DNA of 14,770 bases. Source: Alphaproteobacteria bacterium. GTDB lineage: Bacteria > Pseudomonadota > Alphaproteobacteria > Rs-D84. A program made the translations under genes and the position numbers. This document shows, piece by piece, positions 6,959 to 14,768 of this stretch. Below the pieces are notes generated by a model. That model was not told the DNA's origin and ran no database searches. It saw only the letters and a program-made list of their open reading frames with translations. Numbering within the stretch: the first letter of the stretch is position 1; every line of letters begins with the position of its first letter. Location: the NCBI GenBank assembly GCA_017642625.1, contig JAGCOQ010000097.1, forward strand, positions 1 through 14,770. Direction: 5' to 3'.

Positions 6959-7567
6959 ATGGCTGGTATTAGTAAAGGCGTATGGTGGCTTGGTGGCGGC
7001 GCAGCCGCTGTTGCTACTGCTGCTAGTATTTTAGCTGGCGTTGAAAGTGATAAATTAAGCCAAGTTAAAAAAGATTTGGCTGCTCTTCAGGCGCAATACG
7101 AAGCTTGTTGTAACGAGGTAAAAGGGACATTGGACAATCACGAAGAAAGATTGGATGAACTGGACCAAAAAACTATAAGTTTGGGTCAAGCGATACAGGA
7201 AGCGGCTTGTCATTGTAATGACAAAAAACCGGCTGCACCTGCTAAAAAGAATCAAACAACAACCAAAAAGCAGGACAACAAGAAGTCAGACGATAAACCT
7301 GTTAAAAAAGACACTGTTGTTGATAATGGTAAATGTGATGGTGATGCGGCTATCAAGGTTATATCTGGTGAAGATAAGGTCATTATAAAAGAAACAGACG
7401 ACAACAAACCAGATCAAATCGTGGTCGTAACTGGTGATAATAACGGTACAATTATCGTTAATTCCGAAGGTATTGTCAAGACAACAGCAGAAGAAGCAGC
7501 TAAGAAAGCCGAAGAAACAGTATACAGAGCACGTGCTTCTTGGGTCAAGAAAGAACGTTGCTATTAA
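6959..7567 (+). CDS. Membrane-anchored coiled-coil protein, 202 aa, unknown function
   Basis: Not recognised. The N-terminus lacks a charged signal peptide but carries one hydrophobic, Gly/Ala-rich segment (about residues 8-28, VWWLGGGAAAVATAASILAG). It probably anchors the protein in the inner membrane. Residues 29-82 read as a coiled coil (LSQVKKDLAALQAQ, EERLDELDQKTISL) with a Cys pair at 50-51 and C-H-C at 84-86. A Lys-rich disordered linker follows (89-119), then a small beta-like domain (about 128-173, repeated I/V strands) and an Ala/Glu/Lys helix with a terminal Cys. Codons favour GCT and GTT. The gene is a single transcription unit, with a strong promoter and ribosome binding site before it and a terminator after it. 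It is divergent from the cysteine-rich operon. An abundant structural envelope protein is a reasonable guess only. Confidence 0.85.
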   Translation: MAGISKGVWWLGGGAAAVATAASILAGVESDKLSQVKKDLAALQAQYEACCNEVKGTLDNHEERLDELDQKTISLGQAIQEAACHCNDKKPAAPAKKNQTTTKKQDNKKSDDKPVKKDTVVDNGKCDGDAAIKVISGEDKVIIKETDDNKPDQIVVVTGDNNGTIIVNSEGIVKTTAEEAAKKAEETVYRARASWVKKERCY

Positions 7568-7596
7568 GTAAACATGTCTTTTGATCATGTTATGTA

Positions 7597-7634
7597 AAAG
7601 TCCCTGTGGTGTTCCACGGGGATTTTTATTTTTT
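7597..7634 (+). terminator. Rho-independent terminator after the 202-aa gene
   Basis: The arms TCCCTGTGG (7601-7609) and CCACGGGGA (7614-7622) pair with one G-T wobble around a TGTT loop. TTTTTATTTTTT follows. A smaller hairpin, AACATG/CATGTT (7571-7576 and 7586-7591), precedes it. Confidence 0.85.
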
Positions 7635-7661
7635 GCTAGACAGGGTTGCGAAATATATGTT
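7633..7661 (+). promoter_or_regulatory. Weak candidate promoter for the autotransporter
   Basis: TTGCTA (7633-7638) and TATGTT (7656-7661) match four of six consensus bases each at 17-base spacing. The upstream terminator implies that a promoter is needed here. The AGAGAG ribosome binding site at 7676-7681 serves ATG 7688. Confidence 0.3.
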
Positions 7662-7687
7662 AATATTAAAAGCACAGAGAGAAGTTA

Positions 7688-10600
7688 ATGAGATTTATGC
7701 GGATTTTCGGTTTTTTACTGTTCTTGTTGCCGGTGGCATCATTTGGCGCGACCAATGAATTTATGGTTGCGGCACAGTTGTTATCCGCGGCAAAAAATGC
7801 CGATATCCAGCAGGTTCAAGCTCTTATTAATGATGGCGCAAATGTAAATTATGTTGATTCAACGGGTCTATCAATCGTGTGCACTGCGTTGATGAATAAT
7901 GATGTGCGCGCCGCCCAAATATTACAGATGTATGGCGCAGATGCGTCAAAATGTGACCGTCAGATAAAGCAGTATAACTCAAGAAACAAGCCCGAGCGAA
8001 GTGGGGGGCTATTCGGTGGGTTATCCTCGGCCCAAAGCATAACATTAGCGGCGGCGGGTGCCGCCGTTATTGTTGGTGGACTTTTTTTGTTGACTGATGT
8101 CCTTAATCCAGGTAACAGCAACAAGTCTTCGACCGGCAATGGATCACATGGCGGTGGCAATGGGGGCGGTAATGGCGGTTCGTCGGCGACGGTGGCGTTT
8201 ACTTTACCATATGGGCCAGCAATGACGGATGCCAAGGCTGAAAACTCTGATTACGCGACCAATTTGAATTTTTACAGTCCGTCTGATGAAAACAGTTCTT
8301 ATTACAGAAATTACACATTGATGAATAATTCCGCAATAACCCAGAATTATTTGCTGATGATGCATGGCTATTCGGCATTGGCGCGTGGGTATAATGGTTT
8401 GCAGACTTTGCGGTATAAAGATTCTGCGTATTCCCCTGTGCCCAGGACGGTGTTAAATGGCTATGCGGTTTCGGGCTATACGGTTGAAGGTGGGCGACCA
8501 GTAAATGTTGCGTTGATAACCGCCAACGGTATCAATATGCATGGAAAACCAGCGGGTGAAATAACGGCGGCGGTTGATTCATTGGATGATCGATTTGTTG
8601 CATGGACCGCGCTAAATGGTTCTTCGTTGGTTGAACCCGAATACACCAATTTATCCAGCAAATATTACAACAATGCAATTACCTTTGGCGAAGATGCCGC
8701 GAACAAGGTTGCCGATGCAACAACAGCCGAAGATGAAATGATGGTTGATTTCTTTGATTTGTCGGGTAATGACACAGCGGTTGCAAATGCGGATGCGACC
8801 GACTATGACAATTTGTTGGCCAAGGTTGTTGGCGGTGCCAATTCTGGTTTTTCGGGTGCCGATTATATGGGCTTTATGCCATACGGTCAAATGACAATAT
8901 TCCGCACCGGTGGTGGCGTGGATAGTAATGGTGACCCGACGGACTATTATAATTACAAGGCGTTAAGAAATGCCGCGACTTTATATGCGGCGGGGGATTT
9001 GACCGCGCGTTCACATCCCGAGATTTTTGCCAACTTGGACGTAATCGAACCATTACATGCGTTTGATGCACCAACAATAGAAACATTGTTATCAACGAAC
9101 CCCGATATGACGAACAAGACGGTGTATAATGTCGCGTTTACTGGGTATGTGAATTCGTTGTATGGTGATGACGATACGACTTATCAGCCGGGGGCGGATT
9201 CATATTATTTCTTTAATAATTTAGGTTCTGCATATCTGCCGTTGGTCTTGTTCTCTACTGGGGCGGTGGAAACGGATTCAAGTTATTCGGGCGAAGCAAA
9301 GGTGGCGACATTTGAAAATGCCGCGCCATTGGTGTACGACAATTTGGAACACTTGTTTGCATCTATTGTTGCAGTGGGGCAGACAGGAACCGCTTATACT
9401 GGAAATATCGCCAGTTATACGCCGTCGGGTAAATATGTCCTTATGCAGTGGCAGAATACAAATGGCACCGCCGACGATACAACTGATGATACATACTATC
9501 GTGCACGTATGTGTGGTATTGCGGGATCGGGTTTGGGCGATATTGATCCATGGTGTTTTGCGTCCGTTGGTATGACGGATGAATTGGCGGTCGCTTCGGC
9601 GGCGGGTGCGTTTGGTGCAATGAAATCTGCTTTCCCATATTTGAATAACAAGCAAATATTTGCGCTGGCGGCGTTGACCGCGGACGGTGCTTATTTAGGA
9701 ACGGTGGACGGCAAAGCGGCGACCAAGGATATGCTGACATCTTATCTGCAGGGTTTATATATATTGCCAGATGAATATCAAGCACATGTTGATGGTGGTG
9801 ATATGACATATTTGGATGCGTTCAAGGATGTTTTTGGTTACGGTTTGATAAATGTTGAACGCGCAACAACACCGGGTAAAAGCATACATTATTATAATGG
9901 CGACAGCATTGTTGCGGCATCTGGAAATGCATATTGGCGTGCGGCGACGAATACCGCGTTTCGTTCATCATCCGCGTTCGGTGCGCGTGATGCGACATTA
10001 AAAACATCTGCGTATGATGTTTTGACCAGTGTTGATGGTGAATTGTCTTTGCCACGTGTCTGGACAAGTGAATTTTCGCTGGGGGCGAATTCTAAACATG
10101 GTTTGTATATGGGCGACGTGTTGGGTGAATTGCGGACACGTGACGAAGCAGACAATCGCATTCAAATCGGACAAATGGGATTTTCAATGACGACATCACA
10201 ACGCGCCTATGCCGACAGTATGGGTGGTTTGGATAATATGAAGTTGGATTGGACATCGGGCGATTGGAACTTTGCCGCCGGCTATCAACGTCACTTTACT
10301 GATGGAGCATCACGGTTTACGGGGTTAAGCAATCCGATTTTGGGATTGGCATCAAACGCGGTTATATCGGATGCAAAATATAACTTTGGTAAATGGTCAT
10401 TTGGTGCGCGTGCTTTTTCAGGAAATGTGACGGATGAATCTTTGTTGGAAAATGATCCGACAATTGCGGCGAACTATGAACCGGCGCGTCTGGGGTTTGT
10501 TCGTGGTGCGGGTGCCAGTGTGGGTTGGAAAAACGACCGCTTTGCGTTTGATACGACAGTTGGAACGGCAAACGAAACGAATACAGTGTTGGGCGCATAT

Positions 10601-11107
10601 ACCAATGGTTTGTTGGGCATGGGGGCCGGTGAAACGGTCTATGTCGACAACGAATTGCGTTTCCGTCCGACCGATAGTTTGACACTGACGGCGCGTGCGA
10701 CATTCGCGCGGACAACAACTGACGGGGCGGGGGGCTTGGTAATGGGCGTGTCGCCATTGGAATCAAATGCGTTCGCGTTGGGTGCCGATTGGGGTAATTT
10801 CCGGTTTAGTGTGGCGCAACCGTTGGCGGTTCGTCATGGAAGTTTGAAATATGCCTATGCTGATTACAACGTTGTTGATACAGACGACGGTAATTTTGCG
10901 CTGGATATCGCGGACACCCATGTCGCGAATATAGATTTGAGTGCACGTACCCGCGAAGTGCGTTTCAGCGGTGAATATCGCCATAACTTTGGGACATTTA
11001 CCGATGGTGCATTGGGCTTTATATACCGCGTAAATCCGAACAATACGGATGAATTCGGTAATGAATCCATCTTTATGATGAAACTGACACACCGTGTCGG
11101 GATTTAG
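7688..11107 (+). CDS. Autotransporter with ankyrin-like repeats and a degenerate subtilase-like passenger, 1139 aa
   Basis: The signal peptide is residues 1-21 (MRFMRIFGFLLFLLPVASFG). Residues 36-90 resemble one and a half to two ankyrin repeats (VQALINDGANVNYVDSTG). A hydrophobic helix follows at 116-139, then a Gly/Asn/Ser linker (140-167). The passenger (about 168-730) keeps structural hallmarks of S8 subtilase autotransporters. These are AVG...GNIASYT (562-578), MCGIAG...DPWCFASVG (608-628), ASAAGAFGAMKSAFPYL (636-652) and FGYGLINVERATTPG (716-730). The catalytic motifs are absent: VALITANGI replaces VAVIDTGI, no HGTH occurs, and E632 lies where GTS-x-A-P Ser is expected. Residues about 790-1139 form the autotransporter beta-barrel, ending LTHRVGI. 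The ribosome binding site is AGAGAG, six bases before ATG 7688. The role may be binding rather than proteolysis (inference). Confidence 0.8.
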   Translation: MRFMRIFGFLLFLLPVASFGATNEFMVAAQLLSAAKNADIQQVQALINDGANVNYVDSTGLSIVCTALMNNDVRAAQILQMYGADASKCDRQIKQYNSRNKPERSGGLFGGLSSAQSITLAAAGAAVIVGGLFLLTDVLNPGNSNKSSTGNGSHGGGNGGGNGGSSATVAFTLPYGPAMTDAKAENSDYATNLNFYSPSDENSSYYRNYTLMNNSAITQNYLLMMHGYSALARGYNGLQTLRYKDSAYSPVPRTVLNGYAVSGYTVEGGRPVNVALITANGINMHGKPAGEITAAVDSLDDRFVAWTALNGSSLVEPEYTNLSSKYYNNAITFGEDAANKVADATTAEDEMMVDFFDLSGNDTAVANADATDYDNLLAKVVGGANSGFSGADYMGFMPYGQMTIFRTGGGVDSNGDPTDYYNYKALRNAATLYAAGDLTARSHPEIFANLDVIEPLHAFDAPTIETLLSTNPDMTNKTVYNVAFTGYVNSLYGDDDTTYQPGADSYYFFNNLGSAYLPLVLFSTGAVETDSSYSGEAKVATFENAAPLVYDNLEHLFASIVAVGQTGTAYTGNIASYTPSGKYVLMQWQNTNGTADDTTDDTYYRARMCGIAGSGLGDIDPWCFASVGMTDELAVASAAGAFGAMKSAFPYLNNKQIFALAALTADGAYLGTVDGKAATKDMLTSYLQGLYILPDEYQAHVDGGDMTYLDAFKDVFGYGLINVERATTPGKSIHYYNGDSIVAASGNAYWRAATNTAFRSSSAFGARDATLKTSAYDVLTSVDGELSLPRVWTSEFSLGANSKHGLYMGDVLGELRTRDEADNRIQIGQMGFSMTTSQRAYADSMGGLDNMKLDWTSGDWNFAAGYQRHFTDGASRFTGLSNPILGLASNAVISDAKYNFGKWSFGARAFSGNVTDESLLENDPTIAANYEPARLGFVRGAGASVGWKNDRFAFDTTVGTANETNTVLGAYTNGLLGMGAGETVYVDNELRFRPTDSLTLTARATFARTTTDGAGGLVMGVSPLESNAFALGADWGNFRFSVAQPLAVRHGSLKYAYADYNVVDTDDGNFALDIADTHVANIDLSARTREVRFSGEYRHNFGTFTDGALGFIYRVNPNNTDEFGNESIFMMKLTHRVGI

Positions 11108-11125
11108 TATCACTGATATACGGGC

Positions 11126-11153
11126 TTGACAAAAACTATTTTTCGTGTATTAT
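11126..11153 (+). promoter_or_regulatory. Promoter for the 135-aa gene
   Basis: A perfect -35 TTGACA at 11126-11131 and a -10 TATTAT at 11148-11153 are spaced by 16 bases. Transcription would begin near 11160, so the upstream ATG at 11145 cannot be the start and ATG 11184 is favoured. Confidence 0.7.
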
Positions 11154-11183
11154 TTCCCACAGAAAAAACAAAAGGTATTTTTT

Positions 11184-11591
11184 ATGACGTTTAAAGAGTT
11201 TATGAAGATTAATTTTGCACCGACAATGGAATTGCCGGGTTGGGTGGATCATAACTCGTTCTATGATGCGGTATTGCTGTCGGATAAGATGGATATGGTA
11301 CCAGATGTTATTCGTTCCCCAGATGGACGGTCTTATGTTTATTTTGAAAGAATGACACCAGATGTAATGGCGTTTGCGCGTGCCATGGGTTTCAAACCAC
11401 GCTTACACAGAAGTCGCAGATATTTTCCGCCAAGACACATATATCGTGCGCCCGTCAGCAGAGCCATGTCAAAATCTGCAAAGCAGACAGTTGATAAAAT
11501 ATCTACTTTGTCTGGCCAAGATGTAAATGAGTGCAAGGCGACCCCTGAATACGCTAAATATATTTCGTATTACAGACAAAAAAACAGATAA
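11184..11591 (+). CDS. Small basic protein, 135 aa, unknown function
   Basis: Not recognised. The start at ATG 11184 (MTFKEFMKINFAP) has AAAAGG eight bases upstream and lies about 24 bases after the predicted transcription start. There is no signal peptide or membrane segment, so it is likely cytoplasmic. The N-terminal half is mixed (MELPGWVDHNSFYDAVLLSD, SYVYFERMTPDVMAFARAMG). The second half is strongly basic (KPRLHRSRRYFPPRH, then scattered Lys/Arg up to RQKNR), which could suit nucleic-acid binding; that is a guess. It has its own promoter and ends at a hairpin terminator, so it is probably monocistronic, although no terminator separates it from the autotransporter upstream. Confidence 0.75.
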   Translation: MTFKEFMKINFAPTMELPGWVDHNSFYDAVLLSDKMDMVPDVIRSPDGRSYVYFERMTPDVMAFARAMGFKPRLHRSRRYFPPRHIYRAPVSRAMSKSAKQTVDKISTLSGQDVNECKATPEYAKYISYYRQKNR

Positions 11592-11595
11592 ATAA

Positions 11596-11622
11596 AACCG
11601 CCCGTTTGGGCGGTTATCTTTT
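11596..11622. terminator. Bidirectional terminator between convergent genes
   Basis: AACCGCCC (11596-11603) pairs perfectly with GGGCGGTT (11608-11615) around a GTTT loop. TTATCTTTT follows on the plus strand. On the minus strand the same hairpin is followed by TTTTATTTAT. It serves the 135-aa gene and the DUF1015 gene, whose stop codon at 11621-11623 directly abuts it. Confidence 0.85.
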
Positions 11623-12859
11623 ACGACAATTTGTGAATTACCAAACCACTGCGCAGTTTCGGTTCAAACCATGTCGTCTTTGGTGGCATGATGTTGCCGG
11701 TATCTGCAATATCAATGATTTGTTGCATTGTGACGGGGAAAAGCGCGAACGCCGCTGCCATTTCGCCGGAATCAACACGTTTCTGTAATTCGCCAAGTCC
11801 GCGAATACCACCGACAAAGTCAATACGTTTGCTGGTGCGTAAATCGCCAAGGTTCAAGATTTTATCAAACACCAAGTTCGACAAAACGGTCACGTCCAAA
11901 ACGCCGATTGGGTCGCTGTCGTTATATGTGCCGGCGCGCGCGGTCAATGAATACCATTTGCCACCCAGATACATACCAAAGTTATGCAATTTTGTCGGCT
12001 TGTAAATGTCGGCGCCCATTTCCACCACTTCAAATGATTCCGACAATTTTTCCAAGAACTGTTCGTTTGTCAATCCGTTTAAATCGCGCACAACGCGGTT
12101 ATAGTCGATAACATGCAACTGGCTTGCTGGGAAAATCACAGCCAAGAAAAAGTTATATTCTTCATTGCCAGTGTGGTTCGGATTTTGTTCGCGCTTTTCC
12201 GCGCCAACACGTGCAGCGGCGGCGGTGCGGTGATGACCGTCGGCGACATACATTGCTGGGACGTTTTTAAAGATTTCTGTTATGCGTGCGTTGATTGCGT
12301 CGTCACGAATTGCCCAAAAAGTATGGCCAAATCCGTCGGGGGCAACAAAGTCGTATTCTGGGGCATTGTTCGCCACAAAGTCCGCAACTATTTTGTTCAT
12401 TTCATCTACATCTGGATATGCAAAGAACACCGGTTCGATATTCGCGTTTTGGATACGCACGTGAATCATACGATCGTCTTCTTTGTCTTTGCGGGTCAAT
12501 TCGTGTTTTTTAATTTTGCCGGTCATATAGTCATCAACATTTGCCGCGGCGACCAAACCATATTGTGTGCGACCGTCCATTGTTTGCGCATAGATATAAT
12601 ACATTTCTTTGTCGTCTTGGACCAGCCAGCCGTTGTCTTGCCATTTCTTGAAGTTTTCGACGGCTTTGTCATATGTTTTCTGTTCGTGTTCGTCGGCAAT
12701 CGGGTCAAAATCAATTTCCGGTTTAATAATATGCAGTAATGATTTTTCACCGGCTTCGGCCTTGGCCTCAACAGAGTTCAGAACATCATATGGGCGCGAC
12801 GCCACTTGGTCTGCGATTTCGCGTGGTGGGCGAACACCTGCAAATGGTTTTATTTTCAT
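11621..12859 (-). CDS. DUF1015 family protein, 412 aa
   Basis: The length and motifs fit the DUF1015 family (COG4198), widespread and of unknown biochemical function. Visible family features are KPFAGVRP and RPYDV near the N-terminus, KHELTRKDKEDDR (118-130) and YVADGHHRTAAAARV (204-218). Further along are FPASQLHVIDYNRVV (243-257), RIDFVGGIRGL (345-355) and the C-terminal MPPKTTWFEPKLRSGLV (391-407). The DGHHRTAAA segment recalls the GERR-x-RAA motif of ParB-type nucleotide-binding folds; a link to that fold is an inference. In some other bacteria DUF1015 genes lie beside serine-biosynthesis genes, but none is present here. The start at 12859 has a perfect AAGGAGAT ribosome binding site. The 60-base gap to the upstream gene has no clear terminator, so co-transcription is possible. 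Confidence 0.9.
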   Translation of the reverse strand: MKIKPFAGVRPPREIADQVASRPYDVLNSVEAKAEAGEKSLLHIIKPEIDFDPIADEHEQKTYDKAVENFKKWQDNGWLVQDDKEMYYIYAQTMDGRTQYGLVAAANVDDYMTGKIKKHELTRKDKEDDRMIHVRIQNANIEPVFFAYPDVDEMNKIVADFVANNAPEYDFVAPDGFGHTFWAIRDDAINARITEIFKNVPAMYVADGHHRTAAAARVGAEKREQNPNHTGNEEYNFFLAVIFPASQLHVIDYNRVVRDLNGLTNEQFLEKLSESFEVVEMGADIYKPTKLHNFGMYLGGKWYSLTARAGTYNDSDPIGVLDVTVLSNLVFDKILNLGDLRTSKRIDFVGGIRGLGELQKRVDSGEMAAAFALFPVTMQQIIDIADTGNIMPPKTTWFEPKLRSGLVIHKLS

Positions 12860-12919
12860 GTAATAATCTCCTTTTAGTTCTTGGGGATTATTACACGAAA
12901 AAACAAAAGGTAAATAAAA

Positions 12920-13999
12920 TTATTTCACTTTTATTGGAATAATTGTCTGGACTTTGACTGTGTCCAGTGGGGCATATTGAAACTGGACTTTTGCGAAGTC
13001 AATATTTTTCATATCAATGGATCGAATTGTTCGATTATACATGGTATGATAGTAAATGACTTTATCGCCCAAATCGGTCGCGATTGTCCATTGGGTCGCG
13101 GACGGCATATTATTCGTTGCACGTCCAGAATCAAATTCCACACCCAACGGCACATCCAAATTATTCAAGATATGAAATGCCTTCATTGTGGATTCATAGC
13201 CATTTTTTTGTGGCACAGAATAGTTGCTAAGCAGCGCCGCCCGAACAAATCGTGATGGTGGTGTAAAATCGCCCGGCAGCCCCAGCATTTTACTGTCTGA
13301 ACCAAACGCGTTCAGGGTTGTATCGCCAAGTTTTTTAGAATTATTGGTGCCCGGTTCCAGATTTATATAATTGTTAAGATTTGTAAGGTGCCATGGATAC
13401 CCCGGTGAATTTGCGATTGCGCCGACCTTGCTTTCATAGAAATGGGCGTTGCCGTCAATAAATTCTAAAATGACTTGGCGGCCGGTTGCGTCTGTTATGC
13501 GCCAATGCACCGTTGACGCGGTTGGATCAACATTTGCGACGGTGACATCTTTTATCGCTTCTATGACTTGGTCAATGGTTGAAAAGCGCGACAGCATCCA
13601 CGCCACCAATTCAAAATCGGCAATAGTGTTTTCTTTATTCGTGGGGCTGTATTTTGGATATTCGCCATAATCTGGGAAATAGAACAGACCCGCGGACAAG
13701 CCCGCTTCGTTTGTGCCGTCAATAATGAAGTCCGGTATTTGCACCGCGATTCCTACATAGCCATATACTGATGTGAACTCCAGCCCGTCCATTTTACCGC
13801 TGGGGGTCAGTGATTTTTGTGTATGACCGCGTGGCGCGATAACATACATGCTGTTCATTTCGTCGCCATGCCAATCCACAGTGCGCGCAACAACCACAGA
13901 TTTATCTTTTGCCCGCAGGGTGATACCTGTGCATGCGTTGCCATAGTTGATAATTCCAATAATGCCGGCGATTGCGGCGGCAAAAAATCTTGTGTTCAT
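12920..13999 (-). CDS. Choloylglycine hydrolase / penicillin V acylase family amidase, exported, 359 aa
   Basis: This is a linear-amide C-N hydrolase of the Ntn superfamily. I start it at ATG 13999, preceded by a GGGGGGA ribosome binding site; the longer frame to 14113 would overlap the divergent gene. Residues 1-22 are a signal peptide (MNTRFFAAAIAGIIGIINYG, then NA), and cleavage exposes the nucleophile Cys23. With that Cys as residue 1, Arg39, Asp42, Asn197 and Arg250 fall at 17, 20, 175 and 228, the canonical catalytic positions (ARTVDW, ANSPGYPW, PPSRFVRAA). The enzyme should be active in the periplasm. Typical Gram-positive bile salt hydrolases have LNFP where this has LFYFP (105-109). 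Bile salts, penicillin V or acyl-homoserine lactones therefore cannot be chosen between as substrate. It lies upstream of the DUF1015 gene on the same strand. Confidence 0.88.
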   Translation of the reverse strand: MNTRFFAAAIAGIIGIINYGNACTGITLRAKDKSVVVARTVDWHGDEMNSMYVIAPRGHTQKSLTPSGKMDGLEFTSVYGYVGIAVQIPDFIIDGTNEAGLSAGLFYFPDYGEYPKYSPTNKENTIADFELVAWMLSRFSTIDQVIEAIKDVTVANVDPTASTVHWRITDATGRQVILEFIDGNAHFYESKVGAIANSPGYPWHLTNLNNYINLEPGTNNSKKLGDTTLNAFGSDSKMLGLPGDFTPPSRFVRAALLSNYSVPQKNGYESTMKAFHILNNLDVPLGVEFDSGRATNNMPSATQWTIATDLGDKVIYYHTMYNRTIRSIDMKNIDFAKVQFQYAPLDTVKVQTIIPIKVK

Positions 14000-14111
14000 T
14001 TCATCCCCCCTTGATATAATTATTATGCGGAAAAACGGCGCGCCCAGACCATAGGAACCATTGCAAATTGGGCTGTTTATTTTCCCAAAGTTTTGTGATA
14101 CAATGCGACAC

Positions 14112-14645
14112 ATGAAGATATCAGTTGATACAATTTATAAGTTTCATCGGGCGCGCACCGCGTGCCATATTGCCTGTGTGAATTACTTTGCAGGGCTGAC
14201 CGGTCATCATTTCCCTGAACACGACAGCGATAAAAATGTTGAACCCATGCAGACGGGGTATGCGTATAAAAACTATGCTTCATATCATCCGGAATACAAT
14301 TTGACCGATAAGTATGCCGAACTGTTTGACAACGCGCACGCGTCGCACCACGAACACGCTTCGCATCACATAGAGTTTTATCATGGTGATGTTTCCAAGA
14401 TTCCACAGATACGCCTGATTGAAATGATTTGTGATTGGTTCAGTGCTAATTTCGAGCAAGTGAATATCATACACGATTACGAATATGAAACGGTGGCGGG
14501 CTGGTTTGATGTGAAAATGGCGCACCTGAATTGGTCGGACGCCCAGTTGAAAACAATTCGTGAAACGATTAAATTGTTGGAACAAAAAGCGGACAGGGCG
14601 GAACTGCTAAAAATCTGGTCGCCGGTTGCGAACACCCACATATAA
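14112..14645 (+). CDS. DUF5662 family protein, 177 aa
   Basis: The pattern matches DUF5662 as I know it: a His-containing N-terminal helix (RTACHIACV), an HD-x-x-K motif (EHDSDK, 36-41, like HDLSK), a His cluster (HHEHASHH, 79-86) and an EMICDW motif (104-109). The arrangement suggests a metal-binding, HD-like helical protein, but no activity is established. It is cytoplasmic, with no signal peptide. The start is uncertain. ATG 14112 (MKISVDTIYKF) begins at the conserved region, ATG 14103 adds three residues, and a TTG at 14061 with AGGA four bases upstream adds seventeen. None of the ATGs has a good ribosome binding site. A TACAAT at 14099-14104 could be a -10, which would leave the mRNA almost leaderless. 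The gene is divergent from the amidase gene. Confidence 0.75.
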   Translation: MKISVDTIYKFHRARTACHIACVNYFAGLTGHHFPEHDSDKNVEPMQTGYAYKNYASYHPEYNLTDKYAELFDNAHASHHEHASHHIEFYHGDVSKIPQIRLIEMICDWFSANFEQVNIIHDYEYETVAGWFDVKMAHLNWSDAQLKTIRETIKLLEQKADRAELLKIWSPVANTHI

Positions 14646-14654
14646 TGATTTTAT

Positions 14655-14682
14655 TTGCAAAATGGAAAAACCGCTATATAAT
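14655..14682 (+). promoter_or_regulatory. Promoter of the tRNA-Gln gene
   Basis: A perfect TATAAT (14677-14682) is preceded at 16 bases by TTGCAA (14655-14660). The tRNA begins 12 bases after the -10. Confidence 0.7.
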
Positions 14683-14694
14683 TAGCGTCGCCAT

Positions 14695-14768
14695 TGGGGC
14701 ATAGTTTAATGGTAGAACATCGGACTCTGACTCCGCTAGTATTGGTTCGAATCCAGTTGCCCCAACCA
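14695..14768 (+). tRNA. tRNA-Gln(CUG)
   Basis: A cloverleaf can be drawn by eye. The acceptor stem is TGGGGCA/TGCCCCA, the D stem GTTT/GAAC, the T stem ATTGG/CCAGT with loop TTCGAAT, and the discriminator A is followed by an encoded CCA (14766-14768). The anticodon loop is CTCTGAC, so the anticodon is CTG, reading CAG (Gln). The weak U1-A72 pair is the usual identity element of tRNA-Gln. The outermost anticodon-stem pair (T-C) is mismatched. Confidence 0.95.

Noticed and set aside
12113..12739. 208-aa plus-strand open frame opposite the DUF1015 gene
   Set aside because: The DUF1015 reading shows conserved family motifs throughout; the opposite frame has a Phe/Val/Cys-rich composition typical of an antisense shadow.
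14000..14113. Longer start (MCRIVSQ) for the amidase
   Set aside because: It overlaps the divergent DUF5662 gene and would push the signal peptide 38 residues inside; ATG 13999 has a strong purine-rich ribosome binding site.
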